Shown here: positions 9,079 to 18,817 of the stretch, piece after piece
Layout: each line of letters starts with the position of its first letter
Position numbering within the stretch: the first letter of the stretch is position 1
Assembly: GCA_013215295.1 (NCBI GenBank)
Contig: JABSOZ010000005.1
Span: forward strand, 186,001-250,000
Direction of reading: 5' to 3'
DNA from: Colwellia sp.
Lineage (GTDB): Bacteria; Pseudomonadota; Gammaproteobacteria; Enterobacterales; Alteromonadaceae
DNA: 64,000 bases
Translations under genes and position numbers: made by a program
Notes under the pieces: generated by a model
What the model was told of the DNA's origin: nothing
The model's input: only the letters and a program-made list of their open reading frames with translations
Database searches by the model: none

Positions 9079-10356
9079 ATGACCGATATTAAAAATGGTG
9101 ACGGTGATAACGGCAAGCTTTTGTATTGTTCGTTTTGTGGTAAAAGTCAACATGAAGTACGCAAACTTATAGCGGGTCCATCAGTATTTGTTTGTGATGA
9201 ATGTGTTGAACTGTGTAACGATATTATTCGTGAAGAAATAAAAGAAATTTCCCCGAAAGAAGATAAAGAAAGCTTACCAACACCTATCGAGATCCGTGAA
9301 AGTTTGGATGACTATGTTATTGGTCAAGATCACGCGAAGAAAGTATTAGCGGTCGCGGTTTATAATCATTATAAACGTTTACGCAATGGTGACTCTCATA
9401 ACGGAATTGAGTTAAGTAAAAGTAATATCTTACTTATCGGTCCAACGGGTAGTGGTAAAACGTTACTTGCTGAAACCTTAGCGCGATTATTGGATGTGCC
9501 TTTTACTATGGCAGATGCAACCACATTAACTGAAGCCGGTTATGTGGGTGAAGATGTTGAAAACATCATTCAGAAGCTTTTACAAAAATGTGATTACGAT
9601 GTTGAAAAGGCTCAACGTGGTATCGTTTACATTGATGAAATTGATAAAATTTCACGTAAATCAGATAACCCATCAATCACACGTGATGTATCGGGTGAAG
9701 GTGTTCAACAAGCATTGTTAAAGCTTATTGAAGGTACTATCGCTTCAGTACCACCACAAGGTGGTCGTAAACATCCTCAACAAGAATTTTTGCAGGTTGA
9801 TACCTCTAAAATCCTATTTATTTGTGGTGGCGCATTTGCTGGTTTAGATAAAGTTGTTGAACAACGTTCATACAAAGGCGCTGGCATTGGTTTTGGTGCT
9901 GTCGTTCGTGGTAAAGATAGCAAAAAAACGCTTACTCAACATTTACAAGATGTAGAGCCTGAAGATCTTATTAAATATGGTTTAATTCCTGAATTTATTG
10001 GTCGTTTACCTGTTGTAGCAACATTGACAGAACTTGATGAAGACGCGTTAATTCAAATATTACAAGAACCTAAAAATGCATTAACTAAGCAGTTTGGCGC
10101 TTTATTTGATATGGAAAACGTTGAATTAGAGTTCAGAGAAGATGCGCTTATCGCTATTGCCCATAAAGCAATGGAGCGTAAAACGGGTGCACGTGGTTTA
10201 CGTTCTATCGTTGAAAATGTATTACTTGAAACGATGTATGAGCTACCGTCAATAGATAACGCTATAAAAGTTGTTGTTGATGAGACAGTAATAAAAGGTG
10301 AGTCTAAGCCTATTATTATTTATGAAACACCGCAGGAAAAAGTGGCGAGCGAATAG
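9079..10356 (+). CDS. clpX: ATP-dependent Clp protease ATP-binding subunit ClpX
   Basis: This 425-residue AAA+ unfoldase feeds substrates to ClpP. The N-terminal C4 zinc-binding domain has CSFCGK and CDECVELC (about residues 13-47). Walker A is GPTGSGKT, Walker B is IVYIDEIDK, and the ClpP-docking loop motif IGF occurs in GAGIGFGA. Sensor residues lie in the small domain (KTGARGLRS). The length is close to E. coli ClpX (424). The AGAGG site before the ATG is good. It is transcribed with clpP and ends at the terminator at 10390-10430. Confidence 0.98.
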   Translation: MTDIKNGDGDNGKLLYCSFCGKSQHEVRKLIAGPSVFVCDECVELCNDIIREEIKEISPKEDKESLPTPIEIRESLDDYVIGQDHAKKVLAVAVYNHYKRLRNGDSHNGIELSKSNILLIGPTGSGKTLLAETLARLLDVPFTMADATTLTEAGYVGEDVENIIQKLLQKCDYDVEKAQRGIVYIDEIDKISRKSDNPSITRDVSGEGVQQALLKLIEGTIASVPPQGGRKHPQQEFLQVDTSKILFICGGAFAGLDKVVEQRSYKGAGIGFGAVVRGKDSKKTLTQHLQDVEPEDLIKYGLIPEFIGRLPVVATLTELDEDALIQILQEPKNALTKQFGALFDMENVELEFREDALIAIAHKAMERKTGARGLRSIVENVLLETMYELPSIDNAIKVVVDETVIKGESKPIIIYETPQEKVASE

Positions 10357-10389
10357 AAATTCCTTCACAACTTTTAGCTATATCGATAA

Positions 10390-10430
10390 AAAGAGTTATT
10401 TGACAATCGTCATTTAACTCTTTTTTTTTT
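10390..10430 (+). terminator. Terminator after clpX
   Basis: Stem AAGAGTTA with TAACTCTT, plus inner TGAC with GTCA, is followed by ten Ts. It lies just upstream of the lon heat-shock-like promoter. Confidence 0.88.
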
Positions 10431-10438
10431 GTCTATCC

Positions 10439-10466
10439 GTTGAAAGCTTTACTAAAATCCCCATAT
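10439..10466 (+). promoter_or_regulatory. Sigma-32 (heat-shock) type promoter of lon
   Basis: GTTGAAA (10439-10445), 13 bp, then CCCCATAT (10459-10466) closely matches the sigma-32 consensus CTTGAAA/CCCCATnT. It is placed about 40 bp upstream of the lon start codon. This agrees with the known heat-shock control of lon. Confidence 0.75.
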
Positions 10467-10514
10467 ACTTTTTAACTGCAAATTTTTCCTTACTGATTTT
10501 CGAGAGAGTAACCT

Positions 10515-12863
10515 ATGACCGAAGAGTTATCTGGTATCAAAGAAATTCCCGTTTTAGCCTTGCGCGACGTTGTTGTTTATCCCCAAATGGTGATCCCATT
10601 ATTTGTCGGTCGCGAAAAATCTATACGCTGTTTAGATATCGCGATGGAAGCTGACAAACAAGTTTTCCTGGTTGCGCAAAAAGATGCTGCCGTTGACGAC
10701 CCTACAGCAGATGATGTTTATCGTGCGGGTACCATTGCAACTATTTTACAAATGTTAAAGTTACCTGACGGTACAGTAAAAGTGTTAGTTGAAGGAGCTC
10801 GTAGAGCTCGCATAACTGATTTTGTTGAAACGCAAGAGTACTTCACTGCTAATGTAGAATTTCTTGATGTAGAAACAGTTAACGAAGATGATTGTGAAGT
10901 GCTCGTTCGTTCTGCTATCTCTCAGTTTGAGGGTTACGTAAAGCTTAATAAAAAAATCCCACCAGAAGTACTCACTTCAGTGTCGGGTATTGATGATGCA
11001 GAGCAGTTAGCCGATACCATGGCAGCACACATGCCATTAAAGTTAGCTGAAAAACAAAAAGTACTAGAAATTGAGAATGTTGCTCAGCGTTTAGAATACT
11101 TAATGGCACTGATGGAAGGCGAAATTGACTTATTACAAGTTGAGAAAAAAATTCGCACACGTGTTAAAAAACAAATGGAGAAAAGTCAGCGCGAATATTA
11201 TTTGAATGAGCAAATGAAAGCGATTCAAAAAGAATTAGGCGATGACGAAGACGGTTCAAACGAAGTTGAGCAAATTGAAAAGCAGATTGAAGAAGCTCAA
11301 ATGCCTAAAGAAGCTAAAGAAAAAACTTTAGCTGAAGTGCGTAAATTGAAAATGATGTCACCGATGTCAGCAGAAGCAACAGTTGTTCGTTCATATATAG
11401 ATTGGATGATCAGTGTTCCTTGGAAAAAGCGTAGCAAATTAAAACGCAACTTGAAACTAGCACAAGAAACTTTAGATAAAGATCATTACGGTTTAGACAA
11501 AGTTAAAGAACGCATTTTAGAGTACCTTGCCGTTCAACAACGTGTTACTCAGTTGAAAGGGCCTATCCTATGCTTGGTTGGTCCTCCTGGTGTTGGTAAA
11601 ACGTCTTTAGGGCAATCAATTGCTAAGTCAACGGGTCGTAAATATGTACGCATGGCATTAGGTGGTATACGTGATGAAGCTGAAATTCGTGGCCATCGTC
11701 GTACTTACATTGGCTCATTACCGGGTAAGTTAATTCAAAAAATCGCAAAAGCGGGTGTTAAAAACCCACTATTTTTGTTAGATGAAATAGATAAAATGGC
11801 GTCTGATATGCGAGGCGATCCGGCTTCTGCTTTATTAGAAGTGCTAGATCCAGAACAAAATACGACTTTTAACGATCATTACCTTGAAGTTGATTATGAT
11901 TTATCAGACGTCATGTTTGTGGCGACTTCTAATAGCATGAATATTCCTGGGCCATTACTTGACCGTATGGAAGTTATTCGTTTATCGGGTTACACCGAAG
12001 ATGAAAAACTTAATATTGCTAAAGATCATTTATTAGATAAGCAAATTGGTCGTAATGGTTTAAAAGAAAAAGAAATAGCTATCGAAGATAGCGCAATAAT
12101 GGGCATTATTCGTTATTACACCCGCGAAGCAGGTGTTCGTGGTCTAGAACGTGAAATATCCAAGTTATGTCGTAAAGCGGTAAAAGCTATATTATTAGAC
12201 AAAAAATTGAAAAAAGTAACGATCAATCAAGATAACTTATCAGAGTTTCTTGGTGTGCAGCGCTTTGACTACGGTAAAGCGGATAGTGAAAATAGAGTTG
12301 GTCAAGTTACTGGTTTAGCGTGGACATCAGTAGGTGGTGAGTTATTGACCATAGAAACCGCTTCTGTTCCTGGTAAAGGTAAGTTGACTTATACCGGTTC
12401 ATTAGGTGACGTAATGCAGGAGTCTATTCAAGCAGCGATGACGGTTGTGCGTAGTCGAGCTGATAAATTTCGTATTAACAAAGATTTTCATGAAAAACGT
12501 GATATTCATGTTCATGTACCTGAAGGAGCTACACCGAAAGACGGACCAAGTGCTGGCGTTGGAATGTGTACGGCATTAGTTTCTAGCTTAACGGGTAATC
12601 CGGTAAAAGCAAATGTTGCTATGACAGGCGAAATCACTTTGCGAGGTGAAGTACTTCCTATTGGTGGTCTGAAAGAAAAATTATTGGCAGCACATCGTGG
12701 TGGTATTAATACTGTCATTATTCCAAAGGATAATGAACGTGATTTGGAAGAAATTCCTGACAATGTTAAAGGTGATCTTACTATCCACCCCGTTAAATGG
12801 ATAGAGGAAGTGTTGGATATCGCACTTGAGCACCCAGTAGAAAAGTTCAAATTACCTGACTAA
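10515..12863 (+). CDS. lon: ATP-dependent protease Lon
   Basis: This 782-residue homo-oligomeric AAA+ serine protease degrades misfolded and regulatory proteins. The N-terminal substrate domain covers about residues 1-200 (PVLALRDVVVYPQMVIPLFV) and is followed by a coiled-coil helical region. Walker A is GPPGVGKTS, Walker B is FLLDEIDKM, and the protease domain carries the Ser-Lys dyad in PKDGPSAGV and GGLKEKLLAAHRGG. The length matches E. coli Lon (784). GAGAGTAACC gives the ribosome site. It has its own sigma-32-like promoter downstream of the clpX terminator. Confidence 0.98.
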   Translation: MTEELSGIKEIPVLALRDVVVYPQMVIPLFVGREKSIRCLDIAMEADKQVFLVAQKDAAVDDPTADDVYRAGTIATILQMLKLPDGTVKVLVEGARRARITDFVETQEYFTANVEFLDVETVNEDDCEVLVRSAISQFEGYVKLNKKIPPEVLTSVSGIDDAEQLADTMAAHMPLKLAEKQKVLEIENVAQRLEYLMALMEGEIDLLQVEKKIRTRVKKQMEKSQREYYLNEQMKAIQKELGDDEDGSNEVEQIEKQIEEAQMPKEAKEKTLAEVRKLKMMSPMSAEATVVRSYIDWMISVPWKKRSKLKRNLKLAQETLDKDHYGLDKVKERILEYLAVQQRVTQLKGPILCLVGPPGVGKTSLGQSIAKSTGRKYVRMALGGIRDEAEIRGHRRTYIGSLPGKLIQKIAKAGVKNPLFLLDEIDKMASDMRGDPASALLEVLDPEQNTTFNDHYLEVDYDLSDVMFVATSNSMNIPGPLLDRMEVIRLSGYTEDEKLNIAKDHLLDKQIGRNGLKEKEIAIEDSAIMGIIRYYTREAGVRGLEREISKLCRKAVKAILLDKKLKKVTINQDNLSEFLGVQRFDYGKADSENRVGQVTGLAWTSVGGELLTIETASVPGKGKLTYTGSLGDVMQESIQAAMTVVRSRADKFRINKDFHEKRDIHVHVPEGATPKDGPSAGVGMCTALVSSLTGNPVKANVAMTGEITLRGEVLPIGGLKEKLLAAHRGGINTVIIPKDNERDLEEIPDNVKGDLTIHPVKWIEEVLDIALEHPVEKFKLPD

Positions 12864-12979
12864 GTTGCGCAAAACTGGTGTTTTTTTAGCAAATAAAAGA
12901 AAAAATTGCAAAAAAACATCAAAAAACAGTAATTAGTGCTTTTCAAACGCTGAAACTGTGGTAAGTTAATGACGCTGAT

Positions 12980-13014
12980 AACGCTAGACCCCTATGTATA
13001 CATAGGCTTTAGCG
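12980..13014. repeat. Hairpin with perfect 16-bp palindrome between lon and hupB
   Basis: CCTATGTATACATAGG (12991-13006) is a perfect palindrome. It is enclosed by a second complementary pair, CGCTA and TAGCG. A-rich rather than T-rich sequence follows, so it is unlikely to be a lon terminator and may be an operator or mRNA structure in the hupB leader. The rest of 12864-13150 is AT-rich without other clear signals. Confidence 0.7.
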
Positions 13015-13150
13015 AAAATAAAAATAAATAATAAATTTTATTTTCTTAAACACAGTGCTTGATGTTCAAAAAGAAGCTCACAATAAAAGCTTCCGCAGGA
13101 CGCTAAAACAAATGATGGCACTGAATAATAACAATTGAAGGGGAATACTT

Positions 13151-13426
13151 GTGAACAAATCTCAACTAATCGAAAAAATCGCTGCTGGTGCAGATATCTC
13201 TAAAGCTGCTGCTGGCCGTGCATTGGATTCATTTATTGATGCTGTTACAGAAGAATTAAAAAGTGGTGAGCAAGTAGCTCTAGTTGGTTTTGGTACTTTC
13301 TCAGTACGTGACCGTGCAGCACGCACTGGTCGTAACCCACAAACGGGTGCAACTATCCAAATCGCTGCCGCTAAAATCCCAGCATTCAAAGCTGGTAAAG
13401 CATTAAAAGATTCAGTTAATCCGTAA
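13151..13426 (+). CDS. hupB: DNA-binding protein HU-beta
   Basis: This 91-residue nucleoid protein forms HU dimers that bend and compact DNA. The family signature [21 protein letters not shown] (positions about 46-66) forms the DNA-embracing arm, with Pro in NPQTG as the intercalating tip. The start is GTG with AAGGGG 8-10 nt upstream. The lon-hupB-ppiD order is conserved in gammaproteobacteria. A clean terminator follows 45 bp after the stop. Confidence 0.98.
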   Translation: MNKSQLIEKIAAGADISKAAAGRALDSFIDAVTEELKSGEQVALVGFGTFSVRDRAARTGRNPQTGATIQIAAAKIPAFKAGKALKDSVNP

Positions 13427-13471
13427 GGATAGCGTGAATATTTAATTATCTATTCAATTTTTAGATAAATC

Positions 13472-13501
13472 AAAAAAACCTTCTTCATCGAAGGTTTTTT
13501 T
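13472..13501 (+). terminator. hupB terminator
   Basis: Stem AAACCTTC with GAAGGTTT closes over TTCATC and is flanked by an A-run and seven Ts. Confidence 0.92.
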
Positions 13502-13880
13502 ATTTTGAATCTTCTCAAAATAACCTCATCTTAAACACCTCATATCTCACTCGTTATTAATGTAATGTAGAACTTTTTTGAATTTAGCGGTTAGTTTTTC
13601 GCGATAAAATTAATATTTTAGTTGTTAGATATAATATATTTCCATTTTAATTATCGCATTGTTATAAAGCTGAACGATATTTTTTTGAATATATCAAATC
13701 GTACTTGACGTTCTGAGTATTAATAAGTGACTAAACAAACGAAAACACCATTTTTCAAGTCGCTTTTTCATATATATAACAATAAACATAATTTAATCTT
13801 CGTCTGCTACTTCAAGGTCAGTGAAGCTTCTGATAGAATCCTGAACAAAGATATATCTGTCGTAATCAATAGAGAAAAAG

Positions 13881-15794
13881 ATGTTAGAAAATATTCGAGA
13901 AGGTTCACAAGGATGGATTGCAAAATCTATACTAGGTTTAGTTATTTTAACTTTTGCTTTAGCGGGAATTGGTACTTATACCAACTCAGTAGACTCTTCA
14001 GTTGCTGACGTTAATGGTGAGAAAATTTCACAAGCTGCTTTTAATAAAGCTTATCAGGCGCAGCGTAACCGTATGTCACAGCAATTTGGTGATATGTTTG
14101 AAACATTGTCAGCAGATGCAAACTATATGGCGAACTTCCGTAACGGCGTTTTAGATAATTTAATCAATGAAAAATTGGTTGATCAAAGCACCGCTAATAT
14201 GTCAATTCGTGTATCTGACGAGCGTATTAAAACGACAATCCGCAATATGACTGAATTTCAAGTTGATGGTGTTTTTGATAATAACCGTTATTTAGCACTC
14301 ATTAGACAAGCGGGTTTCTATCAATCATCAGATTTTCGTGATTACCTACGTGTAGAAATGACCAGACGTCAATTAACACAAGCTGTATTAGCAAGTGAAT
14401 TTAATTTACCGTACCAAGAAAAATTGATGAATGCCTTACAAGACCAAAAGCGTAATGTTCGTTTTGCTACTATTAAGGCTGAACAGTTTAAAGCGGGTAT
14501 TGAGTTAACTGATGAAGAAGTTAATCAATATTATTTAGCTAACCAAGCGCGTTTTGAAAACCAAGAAAAAGTAAAACTTAATTATATTGCTCTTGATGTT
14601 AACGATATTTCAAAAACGGTTGAAGTTACAGACGCTGACGTTAAAGCTTATTATGAAGAAAATATAGCTAGTTTCCGTAAAGATGAACAACGCCGTGTTG
14701 CCCATATATTAATTGAATTTAATGATGATGAAGCTGCAGCAAAATCAAAAATTGAAGCTTTATTAGTGCGTATTAATGAAGGTGAAGACTTCGCTACTTT
14801 AGCTAAAGAAAGTTCAGAAGATACTTTCAGTGGTGAAAATGGCGGCGATTTAGATTGGATTGAACGTGGTGCTATGGGTGATGCGTTTGACGAAGGCGCT
14901 TTTGCTTTAACAGAAGTTAACAGCGTAAGTAGCGTAGTTCAAAGTGATTTTGGTTTTCATCTAATTCAATTAACCGACTTAAAAGCCGAGCAAGTACAGG
15001 CTTTTGATGATGTAAAAGATGAACTTAAGGCAAAAGTAAGTAATGAAAAAGCTCAAGATAAGTTTTTTGAATTACAACAAGAGATGGCACGTTTAAGTTT
15101 CGAATCTCCTGATAGCTTAGATGAAGCCGCTGATTCTATTGATGCAAAAGTCGTTACAACAGATTGGATAAGTAAATTTGGCAATGTAGCACCATTTAAT
15201 AACGCTAAAGCAATTGAAGCTGCTTTCTCTGATTTAGTGTTACAGGAAAACTTAAACTCAGATATTATTGAAATAAGCGATACTTTATCGATTGTTATTC
15301 GCTTAGAAGAGTATCAAGCAGCAGAAGTTAAGCCGCTTACTGAAGTTTCAGCGCAAATTAGTGAGACATTAATTGCTCAGAAATCTACAGACAAAGCGAA
15401 AACGACTGCAGACTCTTTACTCGTTTCATTTAAAGCCGGTAATGATATCGTTGATCAATTGACAGCAATTAATGCTGAATTTGTTGAAAAGACTGATGTT
15501 GCTCGTTCTGGTAGTGATCTTAATGCTAGTTTAAGTCGTGCAGCATTCAAATTACCGCATCCAACTGAAGGCATGATCTCAGCAACTACGGTTACCTTAA
15601 ATAATGGTGATTTAGCCATACTTGAAGTTCAATCTGTTATTGTTAGTGACGTGGAAAAAGCAGTTGACCCAAGAATGGCTCAACAACAAACTCAGCAACT
15701 TGCACAGTCTGCTTACCAAAATTTTGTTGAAGCGCTAAAAGTTGACGCTGAAATTACTCGTACAGCCATAGCTGCACCAGTATCTCAGTTTTAA
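13881..15794 (+). CDS. ppiD: Periplasmic folding chaperone PpiD (membrane-anchored parvulin-like)
   Basis: This 637-residue protein is anchored by one N-terminal span (about residues 16-35), with the rest in the periplasm near the Sec translocon. A SurA-like N-terminal chaperone region (about 40-200) is followed by one PpiC/rotamase domain at about 265-360 (RRVAHILIEF, GGDLDWIERGAM, FGFHLIQLTD) and a C-terminal helical domain. The length is close to E. coli PpiD (623). The upstream 380 bp between the hupB terminator and the start presumably holds the promoter; only AT-rich sequence is visible there. A terminator follows. Confidence 0.95.
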   Translation: MLENIREGSQGWIAKSILGLVILTFALAGIGTYTNSVDSSVADVNGEKISQAAFNKAYQAQRNRMSQQFGDMFETLSADANYMANFRNGVLDNLINEKLVDQSTANMSIRVSDERIKTTIRNMTEFQVDGVFDNNRYLALIRQAGFYQSSDFRDYLRVEMTRRQLTQAVLASEFNLPYQEKLMNALQDQKRNVRFATIKAEQFKAGIELTDEEVNQYYLANQARFENQEKVKLNYIALDVNDISKTVEVTDADVKAYYEENIASFRKDEQRRVAHILIEFNDDEAAAKSKIEALLVRINEGEDFATLAKESSEDTFSGENGGDLDWIERGAMGDAFDEGAFALTEVNSVSSVVQSDFGFHLIQLTDLKAEQVQAFDDVKDELKAKVSNEKAQDKFFELQQEMARLSFESPDSLDEAADSIDAKVVTTDWISKFGNVAPFNNAKAIEAAFSDLVLQENLNSDIIEISDTLSIVIRLEEYQAAEVKPLTEVSAQISETLIAQKSTDKAKTTADSLLVSFKAGNDIVDQLTAINAEFVEKTDVARSGSDLNASLSRAAFKLPHPTEGMISATTVTLNNGDLAILEVQSVIVSDVEKAVDPRMAQQQTQQLAQSAYQNFVEALKVDAEITRTAIAAPVSQF

Positions 15795-15854
15795 GTTATC
15801 TAGTATTAAGAAAACTTTTATATACTAATTTCCATAGATAGTATTTAAAAAGCA

Positions 15855-15886
15855 AAGGCTGCAAATTAATTTGTAGCCTTTTTTGT
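15855..15886 (+). terminator. ppiD terminator
   Basis: Stem AAGGCTGCAAA with TTTGTAGCCTT (one G-T pair) closes over TTAA and is followed by TTTTTTG. Confidence 0.9.
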
Positions 15887-15913
15887 TTTTACGCCCAAAA
15901 AGAAGATTTACCT

Positions 15914-16465
15914 ATGCATTCAGCATTACTGAGCCAATATTTATTAGATCTACAAATGCATAATAGTTCGTTACCTATTTTGGATCTTGCTTGTGGAGCT
16001 GGTCGAAATGGCTTATTTTGTCTCGAAAAAAAGTTAGCAGTGACTTTTGCTGATGTTAGATCACAAGCATTAGCAGAGATAAAGCAAACGATTAATAATG
16101 ATCCTGATAAATATTCATCATCATTAGCCAAATTTTGGGAAATTGATTTTGAGCTTCATAATGCTAAGCCGTTCAACGAAAATAGTTATAGTGCAGTAAT
16201 GGTTTTTCGTTATCTTCATCGTCCGCTTATTGATGAAATTAAAGCCGCGGTTGTACCCCATGGTTTAGTCATTTATGAAACCTTTACGGTTTCGCAAGCT
16301 AAGTTGGGCCGTCCCAAAAACCCTGATTTCTTATTAAAAGCAGGGGAGTTAGCAGAATACTTTTCTGATTGGCAAATTTTACATTATTTTGAAGGGACAA
16401 AAATTTCTGATACGGGCAGTAACAAGCAAGCGGTAGCACAAATAGTTGCTCGAAAGCCATTATAA
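15914..16465 (+). CDS. Class I SAM-dependent methyltransferase (TehB-like)
   Basis: This is a 183-residue compact Rossmann methyltransferase. The SAM-binding motif I is ILDLACGAGRNG (about residues 22-33) and motif II acidic residues lie in FADVRS. The region VVPHGLVIYETFT carries the post-II strand. It resembles TehB/UbiE-type small methyltransferases found in marine bacteria, but the substrate is unknown. It lies 119 bp downstream of ppiD, behind that gene's terminator, and 94 bp before another methyltransferase-like gene. Confidence 0.75.
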   Translation: MHSALLSQYLLDLQMHNSSLPILDLACGAGRNGLFCLEKKLAVTFADVRSQALAEIKQTINNDPDKYSSSLAKFWEIDFELHNAKPFNENSYSAVMVFRYLHRPLIDEIKAAVVPHGLVIYETFTVSQAKLGRPKNPDFLLKAGELAEYFSDWQILHYFEGTKISDTGSNKQAVAQIVARKPL

Positions 16466-16559
16466 AAAAATACAGTTAACGTTTATCATGGTACAAAACT
16501 AGCGTATTTATAGTCATAGGTATGTACAATGTTTATTTTATTCGTTTGTAAATCTAATT

Positions 16560-17396
16560 ATGTATATTGATCCTAAGTGGCGCGTTTTAACTGTTGGAGA
16601 TGGAGATCTATCTTTTTCAGCATCATTATTGAAATATCATCGACCACGTCAATTAACGGCAACTATATACGACAGCAAAGATTGCTTAGATGAAAAGTAT
16701 GGAGATGAATATTATCGCCAACTTCAGCAAGAAAATTGCCAAGTCATTACCGAGTTTAACGTAACGGATAAAAGTACTTGGGGGGAACTTAACAACAAGT
16801 CATTTGATGTTGTTATTTTTCAGTTTCCTTTATTACCTGCATTTTCTTCTCAACAAGCTTTCCAAGCACAGTGCGAAAACTTCAGTGTTAACACCTTAAA
16901 TAGAGTTTTACTCAGGAAGTATTTATTAAACTGCTTCGAGTACTTCCTTGATGATAATGGTGCGAAATTAGCGCTTATTACTTCTAAGAATGTAAAGCCT
17001 TATCGAGAGTGGGATATCGAAAGATCCTTGATACGCCATTCAGCTATTAATTTTATTGGGCGATTTTATTTTGATATGACTAAATTTCCTGATTATAAAG
17101 TCAGGAATGTAAACAGAGATAAGCATGTCAAATCAACTCAAGGCACTACCTATATTTACAGCAGTGATCCTTTAGAAAGCTGTAAAATTATTTTTGATCA
17201 TGCTAGCGATGATTATATTACCTATAATCGTCCAAGCAGGGTGCCTGCGCACAAAACATGTCAAGTTTGTAGAACGGGAGCATTTACCAATGAGCGGGAC
17301 AAACAAATGCACTTAGCTTCGAAAAAACATCACCAGATGTTTGAGTATGAAGCGCAGTGGTCATTATTTTTGCAACAAGAAGACGTTAATAATTAG
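16560..17396 (+). CDS. DUF2431/BMT5-like Rossmann methyltransferase with C-terminal C2H2 zinc finger
   Basis: This is a 278-residue protein. The N-terminus (WRVLTVGDGDLSFSASLL, then an acidic Asp near TIYDSKD) matches the DUF2431/BMT5-like domain, known in eukaryotes as the 25S rRNA uridine-N3 methyltransferase fold. The C-terminal region has CQVC at about residue 237, then about a dozen residues, then H-x5-H (MHLASKKHH), which fits a C2H2 zinc finger of the type found in RNA-binding proteins. The RNA target in this bacterium is unknown. It is on the same strand as, and 15 bp before, the next gene, suggesting co-transcription. Confidence 0.7.
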   Translation: MYIDPKWRVLTVGDGDLSFSASLLKYHRPRQLTATIYDSKDCLDEKYGDEYYRQLQQENCQVITEFNVTDKSTWGELNNKSFDVVIFQFPLLPAFSSQQAFQAQCENFSVNTLNRVLLRKYLLNCFEYFLDDNGAKLALITSKNVKPYREWDIERSLIRHSAINFIGRFYFDMTKFPDYKVRNVNRDKHVKSTQGTTYIYSSDPLESCKIIFDHASDDYITYNRPSRVPAHKTCQVCRTGAFTNERDKQMHLASKKHHQMFEYEAQWSLFLQQEDVNN

Positions 17397-17411
17397 GATT
17401 AAATTGGACGA

Positions 17412-18179
17412 ATGAATATGCAGAAAAAAAAAGTATTAATTCCATTGCCTCATTATGGTTGTGATCCCTCTGAAGTTGCTATTCCTTGGTTATTACTTAA
17501 CGAAAAACTGTTTGAAATAACGTTCATTACCCCTGATGGCAATATAGCGGTCACCGATGAAATAATGTTAACGGGGAAAAGTTTGGGTTTACTTAAACCT
17601 ATTTTACAGGCTCGCCAAGATGCCGTTATTGCTTATCGTCAAATGGAAAAATCCTCAGCGTTCATCAATCCTTTGAAATATACGGATGTAATTGCTGATG
17701 ACTTTGATGGCTTGTTATTGCCAGGTGGGCATGACAAGGGGGTTAAAGAGTATTTAGAATCAACAATATTACAAAAGTTAGTGGTGGATTTCTTTAATGA
17801 AAATAAACCTGTGGCAGCCGTGTGCCATGGTGTTTTAATTCCAGCTAGAAGCATTGATGAAAAAACACAAAAATCCGTTATTCATCATTATAAATGTACC
17901 GGCTTATTGAAGCGTCAGGAGCTTACTGCTTATAATTTAACGCGACTTTGGCTCGGTGATTATTATTTAACCTACCCAGAAACGACAACTGAAGATGAAT
18001 TAATATCAGCACTCGCCTGTAAAACACAGTTTATTGAAGGGAGTTTTCCACTATTTCGAGATGATTTACAAAACCTATCCCGTGGTCACTTTGTTAGAGA
18101 TCGAAATTATTTGTCAGCGCGTTGGCCTGGAGATATTTACGGCTTTAGTTTGGCGTTCATTGATATGCTGGCAGATTAA
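17412..18179 (+). CDS. Type 1 glutamine amidotransferase / DJ-1-PfpI-like protein
   Basis: This 255-residue protein has a DJ-1/PfpI fold. The nucleophile-elbow Cys is in PVAAVCHGV and the oxyanion segment is in GLLLPGGHDKGV. Family members include glyoxalase III/deglycase-like and stress proteins, and the exact chemistry cannot be assigned here. Only 15 bp separate it from the DUF2431 gene. A second in-frame ATG three codons in is an alternative start. The C-terminal part (RDDLQNLSRGHFVRDRNYLS) resembles the substrate-facing region of larger DJ-1-like hydrolases. Confidence 0.8.
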   Translation: MNMQKKKVLIPLPHYGCDPSEVAIPWLLLNEKLFEITFITPDGNIAVTDEIMLTGKSLGLLKPILQARQDAVIAYRQMEKSSAFINPLKYTDVIADDFDGLLLPGGHDKGVKEYLESTILQKLVVDFFNENKPVAAVCHGVLIPARSIDEKTQKSVIHHYKCTGLLKRQELTAYNLTRLWLGDYYLTYPETTTEDELISALACKTQFIEGSFPLFRDDLQNLSRGHFVRDRNYLSARWPGDIYGFSLAFIDMLAD

Positions 18180-18217
18180 CCGTTTAGTTACTCTGCCTTT
18201 TGATTGCTCTATTTGTC

Positions 18218-18742
18218 TTATTTAGGAGAGTCAGAATAAGGGTTTGAAGAACCCCCTGATGGTTTTGCTGCCTCTGATTTTTCTGTACGGCGGGCAAAAC
18301 CACGTTCATTAGTATTTTTATAACCACCACTTCGGCTATCACCTCTGTTACCTCTATCATGCGATGACGGCTTATTATCCGAGAAGTTTGATGACCTAAC
18401 TCTAGGGGCTGGTGCTTGCCCTAAAATCAATACCGCCGGATCTCTCGGTTGTTGATGCGCAGGAATAACTCGCAGACGTGGCGGTATTTCATATTGAACA
18501 TCATCAGCTTTTGGCAAGTTTTTAAATTCGTATAAATAAAAACGTTCTATTTTTTCACGCGCCCATTCGGTTTTACGTAAAAATTTCAAACTAGAAACTA
18601 CACTCGGTTTATTTTTAAAACAATTAATACTGGTATATTCAGCTAATATTTCAAAACCATAATGCTCCAACAATTCATCTAAGAGCGTATCTAATTTTAA
18701 TCCATGTAAGGGATTGTTGAGTTGTTCGTTTTCTAGCGTCAT
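18218..18742 (-). CDS. VF530 family DNA-binding protein with disordered Arg/Gly tail
   Basis: This is a 174-residue protein. Residues about 9-75 match the VF530 (DUF2132) domain: [29 protein letters not shown] and [16 protein letters not shown]. This is the whole of the usual ~75-residue protein. The remaining about 100 residues are low-complexity and rich in Ser, Arg, Gly, Pro and Asn ([14 protein letters not shown]), predicted disordered and nucleic-acid-binding in character. The fused tail is the unusual part. It is convergent with the amidotransferase gene, with 38 bp between stops. Confidence 0.85.
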   Translation of the reverse strand: MTLENEQLNNPLHGLKLDTLLDELLEHYGFEILAEYTSINCFKNKPSVVSSLKFLRKTEWAREKIERFYLYEFKNLPKADDVQYEIPPRLRVIPAHQQPRDPAVLILGQAPAPRVRSSNFSDNKPSSHDRGNRGDSRSGGYKNTNERGFARRTEKSEAAKPSGGSSNPYSDSPK

Positions 18743-18817
18743 GTGATTCTTTTATTACTAAACAGTTATAAGCAATATTATATACGGATCTTATATGAAT
18801 GTACGTAACAGTTAGCT

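Noticed and set aside
13727-14008. 93-codon ORF overlapping the ppiD start
   Set aside because: It overlaps ppiD in another frame, and its sequence has no family likeness.
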